64,000 bases of DNA from the NCBI GenBank assembly GCA_003225295.1, contig QHYZ01000051.1:81480-145479 (forward strand). Reading direction: 5' to 3'. A program made the translations under genes and the position numbers. How positions within the stretch are numbered: the first letter of the stretch is position 1; the number at the start of each line of letters is the position of its first letter. Origin of the DNA: Acidobacteriota bacterium. Its GTDB lineage: Bacteria; Acidobacteriota; Terriglobia; Acidiferrales; UBA7541. Shown here piece by piece: positions 26,371-35,347 of this stretch. The notes beneath the pieces are model-generated. The model did not search any database and had not been told where the DNA came from. It saw only the letters and a list, made by a program, of their open reading frames with translations.

Positions 26371-26498
26371 TGCCATTCCCTATTCCGTGTGTTTCATCCA
26401 GCCGAGAAACATGAGGATCACTATTGCTGCGTCCGCGGCACGACGTATCCCTCGGCGTTTTCCTTCCTGGAAGCTGCTACAGACGATAGCAAAAATGG

Positions 26499-26514
26499 AA
26501 GCAAACGTTTACTA
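26499..26514. promoter_or_regulatory. LacI-type operator 6
   Basis: AAGCAAACGTTTACTA carries the perfect core AAACGTTT. It lies between the divergent GH43 (minus) and GH51 (plus) genes, 34 bases before the GH51 start. Confidence 0.7.
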
Positions 26515-26547
26515 TCTCCGCCAGCCTGTTATAGGAGGTGCGGACCG

Positions 26548-28200
26548 ATGCGACGCCGCGAGTTCCTGTACGACGGTTTAGCTGGCGCGTGCACCCTGGC
26601 ATTCGCCAAATGCTCAGCCCCGAAGGCTATTTCCTCTGTGGATTCACGAATCGAAATCCTCATCGGAGAATCACTGGGCACGATTTCCCCCGACATTTAT
26701 GGCCATTTTACCGAGAATCTAGGTGGTGTAATCTACGACGGCATGTGGGTCGGCGAAAACTCCAAAGTGCCCAACATCGACGGAATCCGCACGAAGCTGA
26801 TTGAAGAAATGCGCAAAATCAAGGCCCCGGTAGTCCGTTATCCGGGCGGCTGCTTCGCCGACAGCTACGACTGGCGCGATGGTATTGGCCCGGCCGACAA
26901 ACGTCCTCGGCGCACGAATTTCTGGAGCGACGGTGAAGAGAGCGGGGCACCGACAAGCCATAAGTACGATCCGAACCAGTTCGGAACGAATGAATTCGTC
27001 CATTTTTGCAAGCTTATCGGGGCTCAACCCTATCTGGCCGCCAATGTGCGCAGCCTTTCGGCCGGAGAATTTTACCGTTGGGTGGAATACTGCAACTCTC
27101 CAGCAGGCGCCACGACCCTGGCGGACATTCGAGCTGCTGCCGGATATGTGGAGCCCTTCAACGTTCGGTTTTGGGGCGTCGGCAACGAGTCTTGGGGGTG
27201 TGGAGGGAACTTCACTCCGCAAGAATATGCCAGCGAATTCCGCAGATTCACCACTTGGGTCCCACACTATGGCCAGCGGCTGTTCTTCATTGCGTCGGGA
27301 CCTAACGTCGATGATTGGAATTGGACACGCGGCTTTTTTGAAGAGATTCTGCGAAAGGGAAGGTCGCCGCTCCGCTCGATCTACGGCATCGCCCTACACC
27401 ACTACGCCTGGAATGTAAGCCGCGGACGGACCCAGGACTGGGTACAAGGCAAGGGCGATGCTCTCAAGTTCGACGCCGTAGAGTGGTATGAGCTGCTGCG
27501 CGAAGGGGAGCGCATGGAATCGCTCATCAACGGGCATTGGCATATCATGGGAGAAGCCGATCCGAGCCATGCCGTCAAACTTATCGTTGATGAGTGGGGA
27601 CCCTGGTATCGCCCCGGCAGCGAAGTAACTCCAGGCGACCAACTGGAACAGGTTCCTACTTTGCGGGACGCGGTGTTTAGTGGAATGACCCTGGACATCT
27701 TCAACCGTCATCCGGAGAAGGTCGCCATGGCCAACTGCGCCCAGCTCATCAATTGCCTCAACAGCTTGTATTTGGCTCACGAAGACAAGTTTTGCGTCAC
27801 GCCCGTAGGCCATGTATTTGCCATGTATGCCGCGCATCAAGGCGGACAGGCTGTGCGCACGATGTTCAGCGCGCCCACGATCAGTTATGACCGGGATGGA
27901 AAGCCGGCGGCATTTTGGGGTTTGCAGGGATCGGCTTCGCTTCACGACAAGGACCTCGTGCTGACGGTCGTGAATCCAGCGATCCGCGATCCGCGCGAAG
28001 CGGAGATCGTCATTCGTGATGCACGAATCAAGGTGGTCGTTGGGACAACACTGACGCATCCTGACATTCACGCGCACAACACTTTTGAGCGGAAAGAGGA
28101 AGTATTTCCCCAAACAAAGCCTTTGCCGGTTTCATCAGGTACGCTTACACACACTTTCCCGCCAGCGTCCGTCTCCAGTCTTGTGCTAACTCTTGCATAG
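26548..28200 (+). CDS. GH51 alpha-L-arabinofuranosidase A, Tat-exported
   Basis: Releases alpha-L-arabinofuranose from arabinan or arabinoxylan with retention. The start at 26548 follows AGGAGG by 9 bases and gives MRRREFLYDGLAGACTLAFAKC, a Tat-type signal. GH51 blocks: IYGHFTENLGGVIYDG, VVRYPGGCFADSYDWRDGIGP, acid/base Glu214 in GVGNESWGCGG and nucleophile Glu349 in IVDEWGPWY. The C-terminal beta domain (TLTHTFPPASVSSLVLTL) is complete. The 550-residue length is normal for the family. Signal-bearing GH51 enzymes are less common than cytoplasmic ones, consistent with extracellular processing in this organism. Confidence 0.92.
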   Translation: MRRREFLYDGLAGACTLAFAKCSAPKAISSVDSRIEILIGESLGTISPDIYGHFTENLGGVIYDGMWVGENSKVPNIDGIRTKLIEEMRKIKAPVVRYPGGCFADSYDWRDGIGPADKRPRRTNFWSDGEESGAPTSHKYDPNQFGTNEFVHFCKLIGAQPYLAANVRSLSAGEFYRWVEYCNSPAGATTLADIRAAAGYVEPFNVRFWGVGNESWGCGGNFTPQEYASEFRRFTTWVPHYGQRLFFIASGPNVDDWNWTRGFFEEILRKGRSPLRSIYGIALHHYAWNVSRGRTQDWVQGKGDALKFDAVEWYELLREGERMESLINGHWHIMGEADPSHAVKLIVDEWGPWYRPGSEVTPGDQLEQVPTLRDAVFSGMTLDIFNRHPEKVAMANCAQLINCLNSLYLAHEDKFCVTPVGHVFAMYAAHQGGQAVRTMFSAPTISYDRDGKPAAFWGLQGSASLHDKDLVLTVVNPAIRDPREAEIVIRDARIKVVVGTTLTHPDIHAHNTFERKEEVFPQTKPLPVSSGTLTHTFPPASVSSLVLTLA

Positions 28201-28329
28201 CCTGGAGGTAGATTGCCACGAATGAGGGGAACTGGCTGCTCCGAGATGCATGCTGGGTCGCGGCCGAGGTGTCCTTTCATCGGAGCGCGGCGGCAACAAT
28301 TTTGCGCCGAGCTTGCGCGCGGGGTTGCT

Positions 28330-31300
28330 TTAGTCGCGTTGGCTTTTCGGTTGAGGCGGGTTGCCGGAGCGATTGGCGAGATTTCGCCGCATTTCTTCCA
28401 CGTCACTCGTCTCGCTCTCAAGGCGCGTGAAGGAATCCAGAGCTTTGCGGCTGTCCTCCACTTTGCCAAGCCGCCGGTACACTTGGGCCAGAACGTAGTA
28501 ATACGAAGACGCTCGAGCATTTAATGAAATGGCTCGGTTCAGAGCATCGACAGCATCAGTCAGCCGTCCCTGGGCCTCCATAGCCTTTGCCTGTTGGAAC
28601 CAGGCGCCATCCGACTTAGGGTCAAGCTCCTGCGCCGCGCGGGCATACGAGAGCGCCTTTTCGGAATCGCCTTTCCGATTGTAAAAGGCGCTGAGGTTCA
28701 CATGGGCCGACACGAACTTTCCCTTCCTCGCCTCGTTGATTGCAATAGCTTTCTCATAACTCGCGATAGCTCCGGCCCCATCGCCTAGAGCCTCTTGAGC
28801 AAAACCCAGACCATCCAAACCTTCCACGTACGAAGGGTCGATTCGGAGTGCCGTTTCAAATTCCTTTCGCGCAGCGATCCAATTATCCTGGACGGAAAAT
28901 AGTTTGCCCAAGTTGAAATGTAACTCAGCGGATTGCGGGTCATACCGGATTCCCTGCTCGAACTCCGTCTGCGCGGCGGCGAACCTTCCGATAAACATCA
29001 GATCGCGACCAAGAATTTTGTGCGCCTCAGCATTTTCGTTGTTGAGTTGCAGCGATTTCGCGAGCGCCTGAATGGATTCACCGACCTTTCGCTGGGCGAA
29101 CAGACTGTAGCCCAGGGCGTACCAACCCCAAGACGCTTTCGGGTGTTCTTGGACATAAGCAGCAAGGAGCGGCTCAACCTCCTGGAATCGTCCCGCACGG
29201 ATGTAGCTCTCGAATTCGGTGATGCGTTGAGGGTCGCCCGCAGAAACAGCGTCTCTCGATAACGCCTGGACTTTTTCTCTGGCGAGTACGTCCCCGGGAT
29301 TCAACTCCAGTGCCTTCCGGTACGCCGCGGAAGCACCTTGAGCATCACCTTCTTTTTCAAGAACCACTCCCCAAAAATGCTCGGCGTCTGAAGACTGGGG
29401 CTGGAGCTCAAGCGCGTGCCGAAATTTGGCGGCTGCTTGATCCAACTCGCCCCTATCCAGCGCGACACGGCCTTCCGCGATATCCAAGTCAGCGTTCTGC
29501 TTGCGGTCGTCGGAAGCGTCCAATTCGCGGCTCTTCTGCAACTCAGACGCGGCCTCATCCTTTCGCCCTGCCCTCGCCAGAGCCAGTCCAAGCTGATAGT
29601 GAGCTCCAGTACTCTGGGACTCAAGCCGTACCGCTTCTCGAAGCTCCCCGATGGATTCCTCCACCTTCCCGTCGCTGAGAAGTGCCTTGCCCAAATTAAG
29701 GTGCGCTGGCGCAAAGGTTGGCTCGCTCACGATCACTTTGCGCAACTGCTCGATTTCTTTGGCCGGCCCGTAGCTCGGATCCCCGCCGTAGGCCACGGCC
29801 AGATTGAATTGCGCTTTCAGCAGTCCCGGCGTGAGCGCTACGGCCTTCCCGAGCTCCAGTACTGCTTCTCGACTGTCAGTGGAAATGAGGGTTGTGCCAA
29901 GATTCGCGTGCGCGTCAGCGAAATCGGGTCGGATGCGCAGAGCCTCACGAAACTCGGCGATAGCCGCTTTGTCCTCGTTGTCCTGTGCTAGCACCAGCCC
30001 CATGTTGTTGTGTGCATCCGCGAAGTCCGGGCGCAGCCGCACGGCCTCGCGGAACTCCGCCAGAACCTCCTTGCTGTCTGCACCCTTGCGCCCAAGCAGA
30101 AGTCCGAGCATGTTGTGTGCTTCGGCGCGATCCGGCATCGCCGCCAACGCTTCGCGAATACCAGCGACCGCCATATCCCAATCAGGGGTGGGACCGGATG
30201 AAGTGGGGAGGTTGAGCCCGACCTCGAATTGCGCCAGCGCCTTATCGAGATTTCCCGTGCGAAGAAAAACAGTTCCGAGATCGATGTATGTCGCGGGGAA
30301 GGCTGGCAGGAGCGCAATCGCGCGTTGCAGGTCCCGTCGTGCGTCCTCTAATTGACCCGTTTCGCGCAGAGCAGTTCCGAGAAAGGCATAGCTAGCGCCT
30401 GCTGCGGGATCAAGCCGAACAGCCTCTTGCAGCTCGGATATGCCTTTGGTTCTCGAACCGCTGTACCACAGCGCAACGCCAAAATTGTAGTGCGAGTCAG
30501 AAAGGTCCGGTCGTAGCGCAACGGCACGCGCCAGGTGGACCAGTGCCGAAGGCAAATCTCCCTGCTGGCCCAATATGAAACCGAGCAGATTCTGAGCCTC
30601 AGCTTGACTGTCATCTTTACTCAGGGCTTCGCTAAGCAGTCTTTCGGCTTCTTTTAGGTCGCCCCGTACGGCAGCTTGCTGTCCACGCTTGTAGAGGTCA
30701 TCCGCCAGACTAGCCGCAGGCTGGCGTGGCTTACGCACCGATGCGGCCTGCTGTTTCAACGCCAAGCCAAGCGCGTAATAGGCTTCGTGGAACTTCGGAT
30801 CGATGCGCACTACACTCTCAAACGCTTGGATTGCGCCGGGGAGATCCGCGCTCTGGTTTAGAGTCTGGCCTAACACATACTGAACATTGGCGTCGTTCGG
30901 CTCGCGCTGGGCGACATATTGCACATACAAGAGAGCGCCTTTGGCATCACCCGTTTCCCTAAGAGCGACGCCCAGATTCATGTGCGCCACTAGATTGTCC
31001 GGCTCAAGCGCGAGGGCCTTTTTAAAGACCGCAACCGCTTCGGCCATGTCGCCATTTTTGGCTAACGCCGATCCCAGATTTGTGCATGCCCGCGCGTATT
31101 TCGGGTCAAGCGAGATGGCCTTTCTGAATTCAGCGACGGCCCCGGGCAAGTCGCCTTTCTCTAATGTAGCGACACCCAACCAGTTGTGCGCCTCGGCGGA
31201 GGCGGGGCCTATTTTCACCGCGCGCTGAAAGGCTTCGAGGGCGTGCGGGTAATCGTTGCGATCCCAATATGCCAGGCCAAGCTCGACATAGAGCTTGGGA

Positions 31301-31446
31301 TTGTCAGCATGTTGTTTTATCTCATCCTGAATCTGGCTGACCGATACGGGCGTACTCTTACTTAGCTGCGCCCGGCCAGGCAGGATTGAACCCACAACGA
31401 AAACGACGAGTCCAAGAGTTCGATTCACTTTCGGTCGACTGTTCAT
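28330..31446 (-). CDS. Very long secreted TPR protein
   Basis: A 1038-residue protein composed almost wholly of TPR units after a signal peptide (LGLVVFVVGSILPGRAQ). About 25 repeats can be read, many with the consensus 'A..NLG..L...G....A...F..A..L.P', such as AHMNLGVALRETGDAKGALLY and ADAHNNMGLVLAQDNEDKAAI. The sequence at residues about 410-530 consists of closely similar units (EALRIRPDFADAHANLG), suggesting internal duplication. It converges with the GH51 gene and is divergent from the LacI gene. As with the other TPR protein here, a periplasmic scaffold role is inferred; no ligand can be named. Confidence 0.85.
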   Translation of the reverse strand: MNSRPKVNRTLGLVVFVVGSILPGRAQLSKSTPVSVSQIQDEIKQHADNPKLYVELGLAYWDRNDYPHALEAFQRAVKIGPASAEAHNWLGVATLEKGDLPGAVAEFRKAISLDPKYARACTNLGSALAKNGDMAEAVAVFKKALALEPDNLVAHMNLGVALRETGDAKGALLYVQYVAQREPNDANVQYVLGQTLNQSADLPGAIQAFESVVRIDPKFHEAYYALGLALKQQAASVRKPRQPAASLADDLYKRGQQAAVRGDLKEAERLLSEALSKDDSQAEAQNLLGFILGQQGDLPSALVHLARAVALRPDLSDSHYNFGVALWYSGSRTKGISELQEAVRLDPAAGASYAFLGTALRETGQLEDARRDLQRAIALLPAFPATYIDLGTVFLRTGNLDKALAQFEVGLNLPTSSGPTPDWDMAVAGIREALAAMPDRAEAHNMLGLLLGRKGADSKEVLAEFREAVRLRPDFADAHNNMGLVLAQDNEDKAAIAEFREALRIRPDFADAHANLGTTLISTDSREAVLELGKAVALTPGLLKAQFNLAVAYGGDPSYGPAKEIEQLRKVIVSEPTFAPAHLNLGKALLSDGKVEESIGELREAVRLESQSTGAHYQLGLALARAGRKDEAASELQKSRELDASDDRKQNADLDIAEGRVALDRGELDQAAAKFRHALELQPQSSDAEHFWGVVLEKEGDAQGASAAYRKALELNPGDVLAREKVQALSRDAVSAGDPQRITEFESYIRAGRFQEVEPLLAAYVQEHPKASWGWYALGYSLFAQRKVGESIQALAKSLQLNNENAEAHKILGRDLMFIGRFAAAQTEFEQGIRYDPQSAELHFNLGKLFSVQDNWIAARKEFETALRIDPSYVEGLDGLGFAQEALGDGAGAIASYEKAIAINEARKGKFVSAHVNLSAFYNRKGDSEKALSYARAAQELDPKSDGAWFQQAKAMEAQGRLTDAVDALNRAISLNARASSYYYVLAQVYRRLGKVEDSRKALDSFTRLESETSDVEEMRRNLANRSGNPPQPKSQRD

Positions 31447-31630
31447 CGATCCGGGTCCAACTTTCTCTTACCTAACTAACAAACCAACAAGGTTATGGTC
31501 AATGTAGCACACCTCTCTCTCCCGGTGAGCGGTTGTCAGGCAAGGGCAGGGAATCGCACGAATCGCACGAGCACCTAGTCCCGTCGTCCGAACCGTGTTA
31601 GCCTGCTTATCTATATGAGTCTCTAAGTCA

Positions 31631-32662
31631 GTGCGGACCAAAGAGCAAGCCTTGAATATTCATGAGGTCGCCAGGCGCGCCCGCGTGTCCACCGCGACTG
31701 TATCTCGCGCCATCAACCGAGTTCCTACGGTCAATCCGAAGCTAGCACAGAGAGTGTGGAACGCGATCGAGAAGCTCGGTTACTATCCCAATACGCAGGC
31801 GCGAGCCTTGGTGTCTGGGCGCAGCAGGATATTCGGACTCATTGTCTCGGAACTTACCAACCCGTTCTTCCCCGAAATCGTCCAAGTCTTTGAAACCATT
31901 GCAGTTCGCCATCATTACGAGATTCTGTTGACCTCCACGATGAACGACCCGGAGCAAATGGAGAGTTCCGTCCGCCGAATGATCGAACGGCAGGTCGAAG
32001 GCGTCGCGGTCATGACTTTCGGCATGGAGGAGGCGTTGCTGGAAGACTTGAAGCTAAGGCAGGTTCCTCTCGTTTTTGTCGATGTTGGCCCGCGTCGTCC
32101 CCGAGTCAGCAATCTGCGGGTAGATTACCTGAGCGGCATTCGCCAGGCGGTTCAGCACGTGGCTGCGCTGAGACACGAGAGGATTGCCTTCATCACCGGA
32201 CCTCACACACTCAAGTCAGCCATGGCCAGAAAGCAGGCCTTCCTGAAATCAATGAACGAGATCGGACGGGACCAGGATATGGACCTGATCGTCGAAGGGA
32301 ACCACACCATGGAGGGAGGCCGGCTGGCTTGTGGGCAATTGTTGGCTCAAGCCAAGAAGCCGACCGCAATTCTATGTTCAAATGACATGACCGCGATCGG
32401 AGTGATGAGGAAATGCTATGAGGATGGCATATCGATTCCGCACGATCTCTCGGTGGTTGGATTTGATGACATCCGCCTGGCGCAATTCATGCTCCCGGCC
32501 CTCACGACCGTGCAAATGTCTCAAGCAGAGTTAGCGCGGCTGGCCTTCGATGCGCTGCTCGCTGAAGTGGAACGTGAAGAACCGCTTTCTGAAGGGTCCG
32601 AATATGTGCTGAAGACGGCGCTGATCACGCGTGAATCAACGAGCATCTGTGGAGTACGCTAG
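31631..32662 (+). CDS. LacI-family transcriptional regulator (candidate regulator of the arabinan locus)
   Basis: A 343-residue protein that starts at GTG 31631. The N-terminal helix-turn-helix reads LNIHEVARRARVSTATVSRAINRV, with the hinge helix NTQARALVSGRSRIFGLIV, both typical of LacI/GalR proteins. The periplasmic-binding-like effector domain follows (SELTNPFFPEIVQVFE, VVGFDDIRLAQFMLPALTTV). It is the only LacI gene in the window, and nine LacI-type palindromes occur near arabinan genes, so it is the natural candidate for their repressor. No operator is visible at its own start. The 31551-31569 region upstream holds a short direct repeat (GAATCGCAC twice). The effector, perhaps arabinose or an oligomer, is unknown. 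Confidence 0.9.
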   Translation: MRTKEQALNIHEVARRARVSTATVSRAINRVPTVNPKLAQRVWNAIEKLGYYPNTQARALVSGRSRIFGLIVSELTNPFFPEIVQVFETIAVRHHYEILLTSTMNDPEQMESSVRRMIERQVEGVAVMTFGMEEALLEDLKLRQVPLVFVDVGPRRPRVSNLRVDYLSGIRQAVQHVAALRHERIAFITGPHTLKSAMARKQAFLKSMNEIGRDQDMDLIVEGNHTMEGGRLACGQLLAQAKKPTAILCSNDMTAIGVMRKCYEDGISIPHDLSVVGFDDIRLAQFMLPALTTVQMSQAELARLAFDALLAEVEREEPLSEGSEYVLKTALITRESTSICGVR

Positions 32663-32697
32663 AAAACGCTGTCCACATTGACAGACATCGGTTGCAC

Positions 32698-34329
32698 TCA
32701 CGCCGACCACTGAATCACGGTGTACGAGCGTGCGGGTACTTCAAACCTGGTTCGGCCGGCCACCGTGGACGGTTTGCCAAAATCCTGTGGCACCACCTTC
32801 CGCGGGGATTCGAAGGTGTTGAATGCCTTCAGATCAGTTCCGGTCAGGACCGCGGAGACCAGCACTTGTCCTGGCGCCTTGTCCTGCCAATTGATTTCGA
32901 CGACGTGCGGCTTCGAAAGGTCACGATTTAGAACAAAAATCCCGACCTTTCCATCCTGAGGATTAGTGGTCGCGGCGACGTCCACGTAGGGAACCTGACC
33001 CATTCGCACAACTTCATACGTCGGCGACTCCACCAAGGCCATGAGCACAGAACCGCGAGCATACTGAAGCGCCCAGTTATAAGGATAGTAGATGGTCTGC
33101 TGGAGCAAACCGGTCGCATTGGTCGATATTGGCGCAATAACGTTGATTAACTGAGCCAGGCACGCCAGCTTAACGCGATTCGCGTTGCGCAGCAGAGAAT
33201 TGAGCAGGCCACCAACAAGCAAAGCGTCCTCCAGGTTGTAGACCTCCTCAAGCAAGTGAGGCGCTTCCTGGTGATGTCCGTTCGCGTGATCGCCGTTCCG
33301 GGCTCGATACCACACGTTCCATTCGTCAAAAGACAACCACAACTGTTTCGGCGAACGCTTATGTCCACGCACGAGATCACAAACCGCGAGGGTCTCCGCG
33401 ATTTGCTGTTCCATACTGAGGTTCATCGCGAGGAATTTTGAACTATCGCCGCCGGTGTCCGCTGGAGCGTTAGTGAAATAGCGATGTAGGGAAAGACCGT
33501 CGACGTAGTCGTAGCATTGCTCCAAAACCTCGCGGTCCCACTCAAGATAGGTGGGCATGAAAGGCCCGCTTGATCCGCAAGCAATTAATTGAAGAGCAGG
33601 ATCAACGTAGCGCATCTGCCGGGCGGCGTCCTGAGCCTTCATGCCATACTCAGTCGCGGTCATGTGGCCTATCTGCCAAGGGCCGTCCATCTCGTTACCC
33701 AGACACCAGCGCTTCACCTTATAAGGTTCCGCGACGCCGTGCTTGCGGCGGAGATCGCTCCACTTTGTTCCCTGATCCAGGTTGCAATATTCGACCAGAG
33801 CAGCTGCCTCTTCAGGAGTTCCCGTCCCAAGATTGAGGCCCATCAAGGGCTCAGTGCCGACAGCCTTACACCACGCCATGAATTCATTGGTGCCGAACTG
33901 ATTGGTGTTGATGGCATTCCAGGCCTTGTCAAGCACGCGAGGACGGCTTTCCTTGGGACCCACGCCGTCGAGCCAATTGTAGCCCGAAACGAAATTGCCA
34001 CCGGGATAACGAACGATGGGGACTCCCATCTGCCGGATTTCACTGATGACGTCTTTGCGAAACCCATTGGCTTCGGATAGCTTCGAACCTGGATCGTAAA
34101 CGCCCTCGTAGATCGCACGACCCAGGTGCTCGAGAAATGAGCCAAAAAGATTACGGTCGAGCGGAGCAACGACGCGACGGGAGTCCAGGTAAACACGGAC
34201 TATATCGTCGGTGTTCGGAGGCGAGGTTTGAGCGCTCCGGAAAGCGCTGCCAAACAAAGAACTCACACCCCACGCCACTCCTGCTTTCGCAGTCTGATGC
34301 AAGAAAATACGTCTATCAGCGGAAAACAT
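32698..34329 (-). CDS. GH51 alpha-L-arabinofuranosidase B, exported
   Basis: A second GH51 enzyme of 543 residues. The N-terminus FSADRRIFLHQTAKAGVAWGVSSLFGSA is Tat-like (DRRIF). Family blocks: FGSFLEHLGRAIYEGVYDPGS, IVRYPGGNFVSGYNWLDGVGP, acid/base Glu213 in CLGNEMDGPW and nucleophile Glu336 in SFDEWNVWY. It resembles the GH51 type that has WNAINTNQFGTNEFM and acts on short arabino-oligosaccharides. It differs clearly from the first GH51 protein, so the pair is not a recent duplication. An operator lies 50 bases upstream at 34380. It is convergent with the LacI gene (about 35-base gap). Confidence 0.92.
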   Translation of the reverse strand: MFSADRRIFLHQTAKAGVAWGVSSLFGSAFRSAQTSPPNTDDIVRVYLDSRRVVAPLDRNLFGSFLEHLGRAIYEGVYDPGSKLSEANGFRKDVISEIRQMGVPIVRYPGGNFVSGYNWLDGVGPKESRPRVLDKAWNAINTNQFGTNEFMAWCKAVGTEPLMGLNLGTGTPEEAAALVEYCNLDQGTKWSDLRRKHGVAEPYKVKRWCLGNEMDGPWQIGHMTATEYGMKAQDAARQMRYVDPALQLIACGSSGPFMPTYLEWDREVLEQCYDYVDGLSLHRYFTNAPADTGGDSSKFLAMNLSMEQQIAETLAVCDLVRGHKRSPKQLWLSFDEWNVWYRARNGDHANGHHQEAPHLLEEVYNLEDALLVGGLLNSLLRNANRVKLACLAQLINVIAPISTNATGLLQQTIYYPYNWALQYARGSVLMALVESPTYEVVRMGQVPYVDVAATTNPQDGKVGIFVLNRDLSKPHVVEINWQDKAPGQVLVSAVLTGTDLKAFNTFESPRKVVPQDFGKPSTVAGRTRFEVPARSYTVIQWSA

Positions 34330-34379
34330 ATCTGTATTCTCCTCGCAGGTGAAGCTATGGCCCGTTCTGCACGGTCTCC

Positions 34380-34395
34380 CGGTAAGCGTTTACCA
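34380..34395. promoter_or_regulatory. LacI-type operator 7
   Basis: CGGTAAGCGTTTACCA, with core GGTAAGCGTTTACC, matches operator 1 almost exactly. It lies between the GH51 gene (minus, start 34329) and the truncated CRTAC1 gene at 34462-34740. Confidence 0.75.
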
Positions 34396-34461
34396 CGGGT
34401 CCGCGACCATGGCAAGCTGCATATCGCGATCATCCTGTGTCTCCCCATCAAGGGGTTGGCT

Positions 34462-34740
34462 CTAACCCATCGTGTAGTAGTGCTGCGCCATCCCAGTGAG
34501 GCCGGTTTTTTCCGTCACATCCGTGAATGTGCCCTCGGTGTTTTGATGATAAAGACGGTTCCAAAACCTGGGATCGGACTTGTCCGGGAGCTTGCCATCC
34601 GGCATCGGATCGTCGATCCTCGCTCCGTTGGTGAAGAAGATATCCAGCCGCCCGTCGTTGTCATAGTCGAGGAGGGCTACCCCGGCTGCGGCAGCGACCA
34701 CGCCGACGAAAAGTCCAAATGACACCGCCCAGTGACGCAT
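34462..34740 (-). pseudogene. Truncated CRTAC1-family gene (N-terminal fragment)
   Basis: A 92-codon frame. It begins with a signal-like stretch MRHWAVSFGLFVGVVAAAAG that runs directly into a FG-GAP loop, ALLDYDNDGRLDIFFTNGARID. Then comes [21 protein letters not shown], the standard repeat of CRTAC1 proteins, and the frame ends after HYYTMG. The full family continues [12 protein letters not shown]... after this point, so the gene is cut at about residue 92, and a stretch between the signal and the first repeat also seems to be lost. It is therefore a fragment left by rearrangement. The sequence beyond the stop holds operator 7. Confidence 0.65.
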
Positions 34741-35078
34741 GTGAACATCTCCGCATAGCTGGACTATCGAATCTCCGCCTGGCTAGAATTCCTTTGTTTT
34801 CATGCCATCAAAAAGTTGATTGGTGGGCGAGTCCGGCCTGAAGTATGCCGGTGCTAAATCATAGTCAGGCCGCCCCAGGCCTCGCATAATAGCGCATGAT
34901 CGGGATAGCGCCGAAGCAAATCGTCCCAGGGGCACATCGCCCCATTACCATGACCCCAATCCTGCAGCTACCCGGGCCGCGGTTGATCAATGGCGGGTAC
35001 CTTCCTTAAGCCCTCTGGAAATCCCTTACGATGGACCTCGCTTGCCCGCAAAAATTTCTTTGCGTTCAAAAAATCTTC

Positions 35079-35107
35079 TTGACACGAGCTTTCAGGAGGA
35101 GTAAGAG
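35079..35107 (+). promoter_or_regulatory. Promoter of the 35348 TonB receptor gene
   Basis: TTGACA at 35079-35084 and TAAGAG at 35102-35107 with a 17-base spacer. Two operators begin 17 bases downstream, so the start point would lie under the repressor. Confidence 0.6.
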
Positions 35108-35123
35108 TGCCCCAACGCTTTCT

Positions 35124-35139
35124 GGGAAAACGTTTACCG
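35124..35139. promoter_or_regulatory. LacI-type operator 8
   Basis: GGGAAAACGTTTACCG, core AAACGTTTACC, immediately upstream of operator 9 and 17 bases after the -10 element. Confidence 0.7.
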
Positions 35140-35153
35140 GCAAGCGTTTAGCG
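35138..35153. promoter_or_regulatory. LacI-type operator 9
   Basis: CGGCAAGCGTTTAGCG, core AAGCGTTTA, overlaps operator 8 by two bases. The centres are 14 bases apart, so two dimers would lie side by side on different helix faces. Confidence 0.55.
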
Positions 35154-35347
35154 TGAACCTGAATCCTTGCGTGAAGAACGATCGAAATGGAGCTGGACAG
35201 AGCGAATGGAAAGTTCTGAGGACTGGCCCTAGTTTCCAGGGTCGGAACAACTTCCGAAGCCAACGTTTGCAACCGTTCCTGGCAAATCCATTATTGAGGT
35301 TGCACGACGGATTGAGGTTGCGCGCTGAAGTTTGGGGAGGCGTAAAG

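Larger units (their letters stand above)
34741..35347. promoter_or_regulatory. Leader region of the 35348 TonB receptor gene
   Basis: About 600 bases without a coding gene. At the right end it contains a sigma-70-type promoter at 35079-35107, two operator palindromes at 35124-35153 and the ribosome site GGGGAGG at 35334-35340. The left 300 bases show nothing recognisable; they may be debris of the rearrangement that truncated the CRTAC1 gene. Confidence 0.5.
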
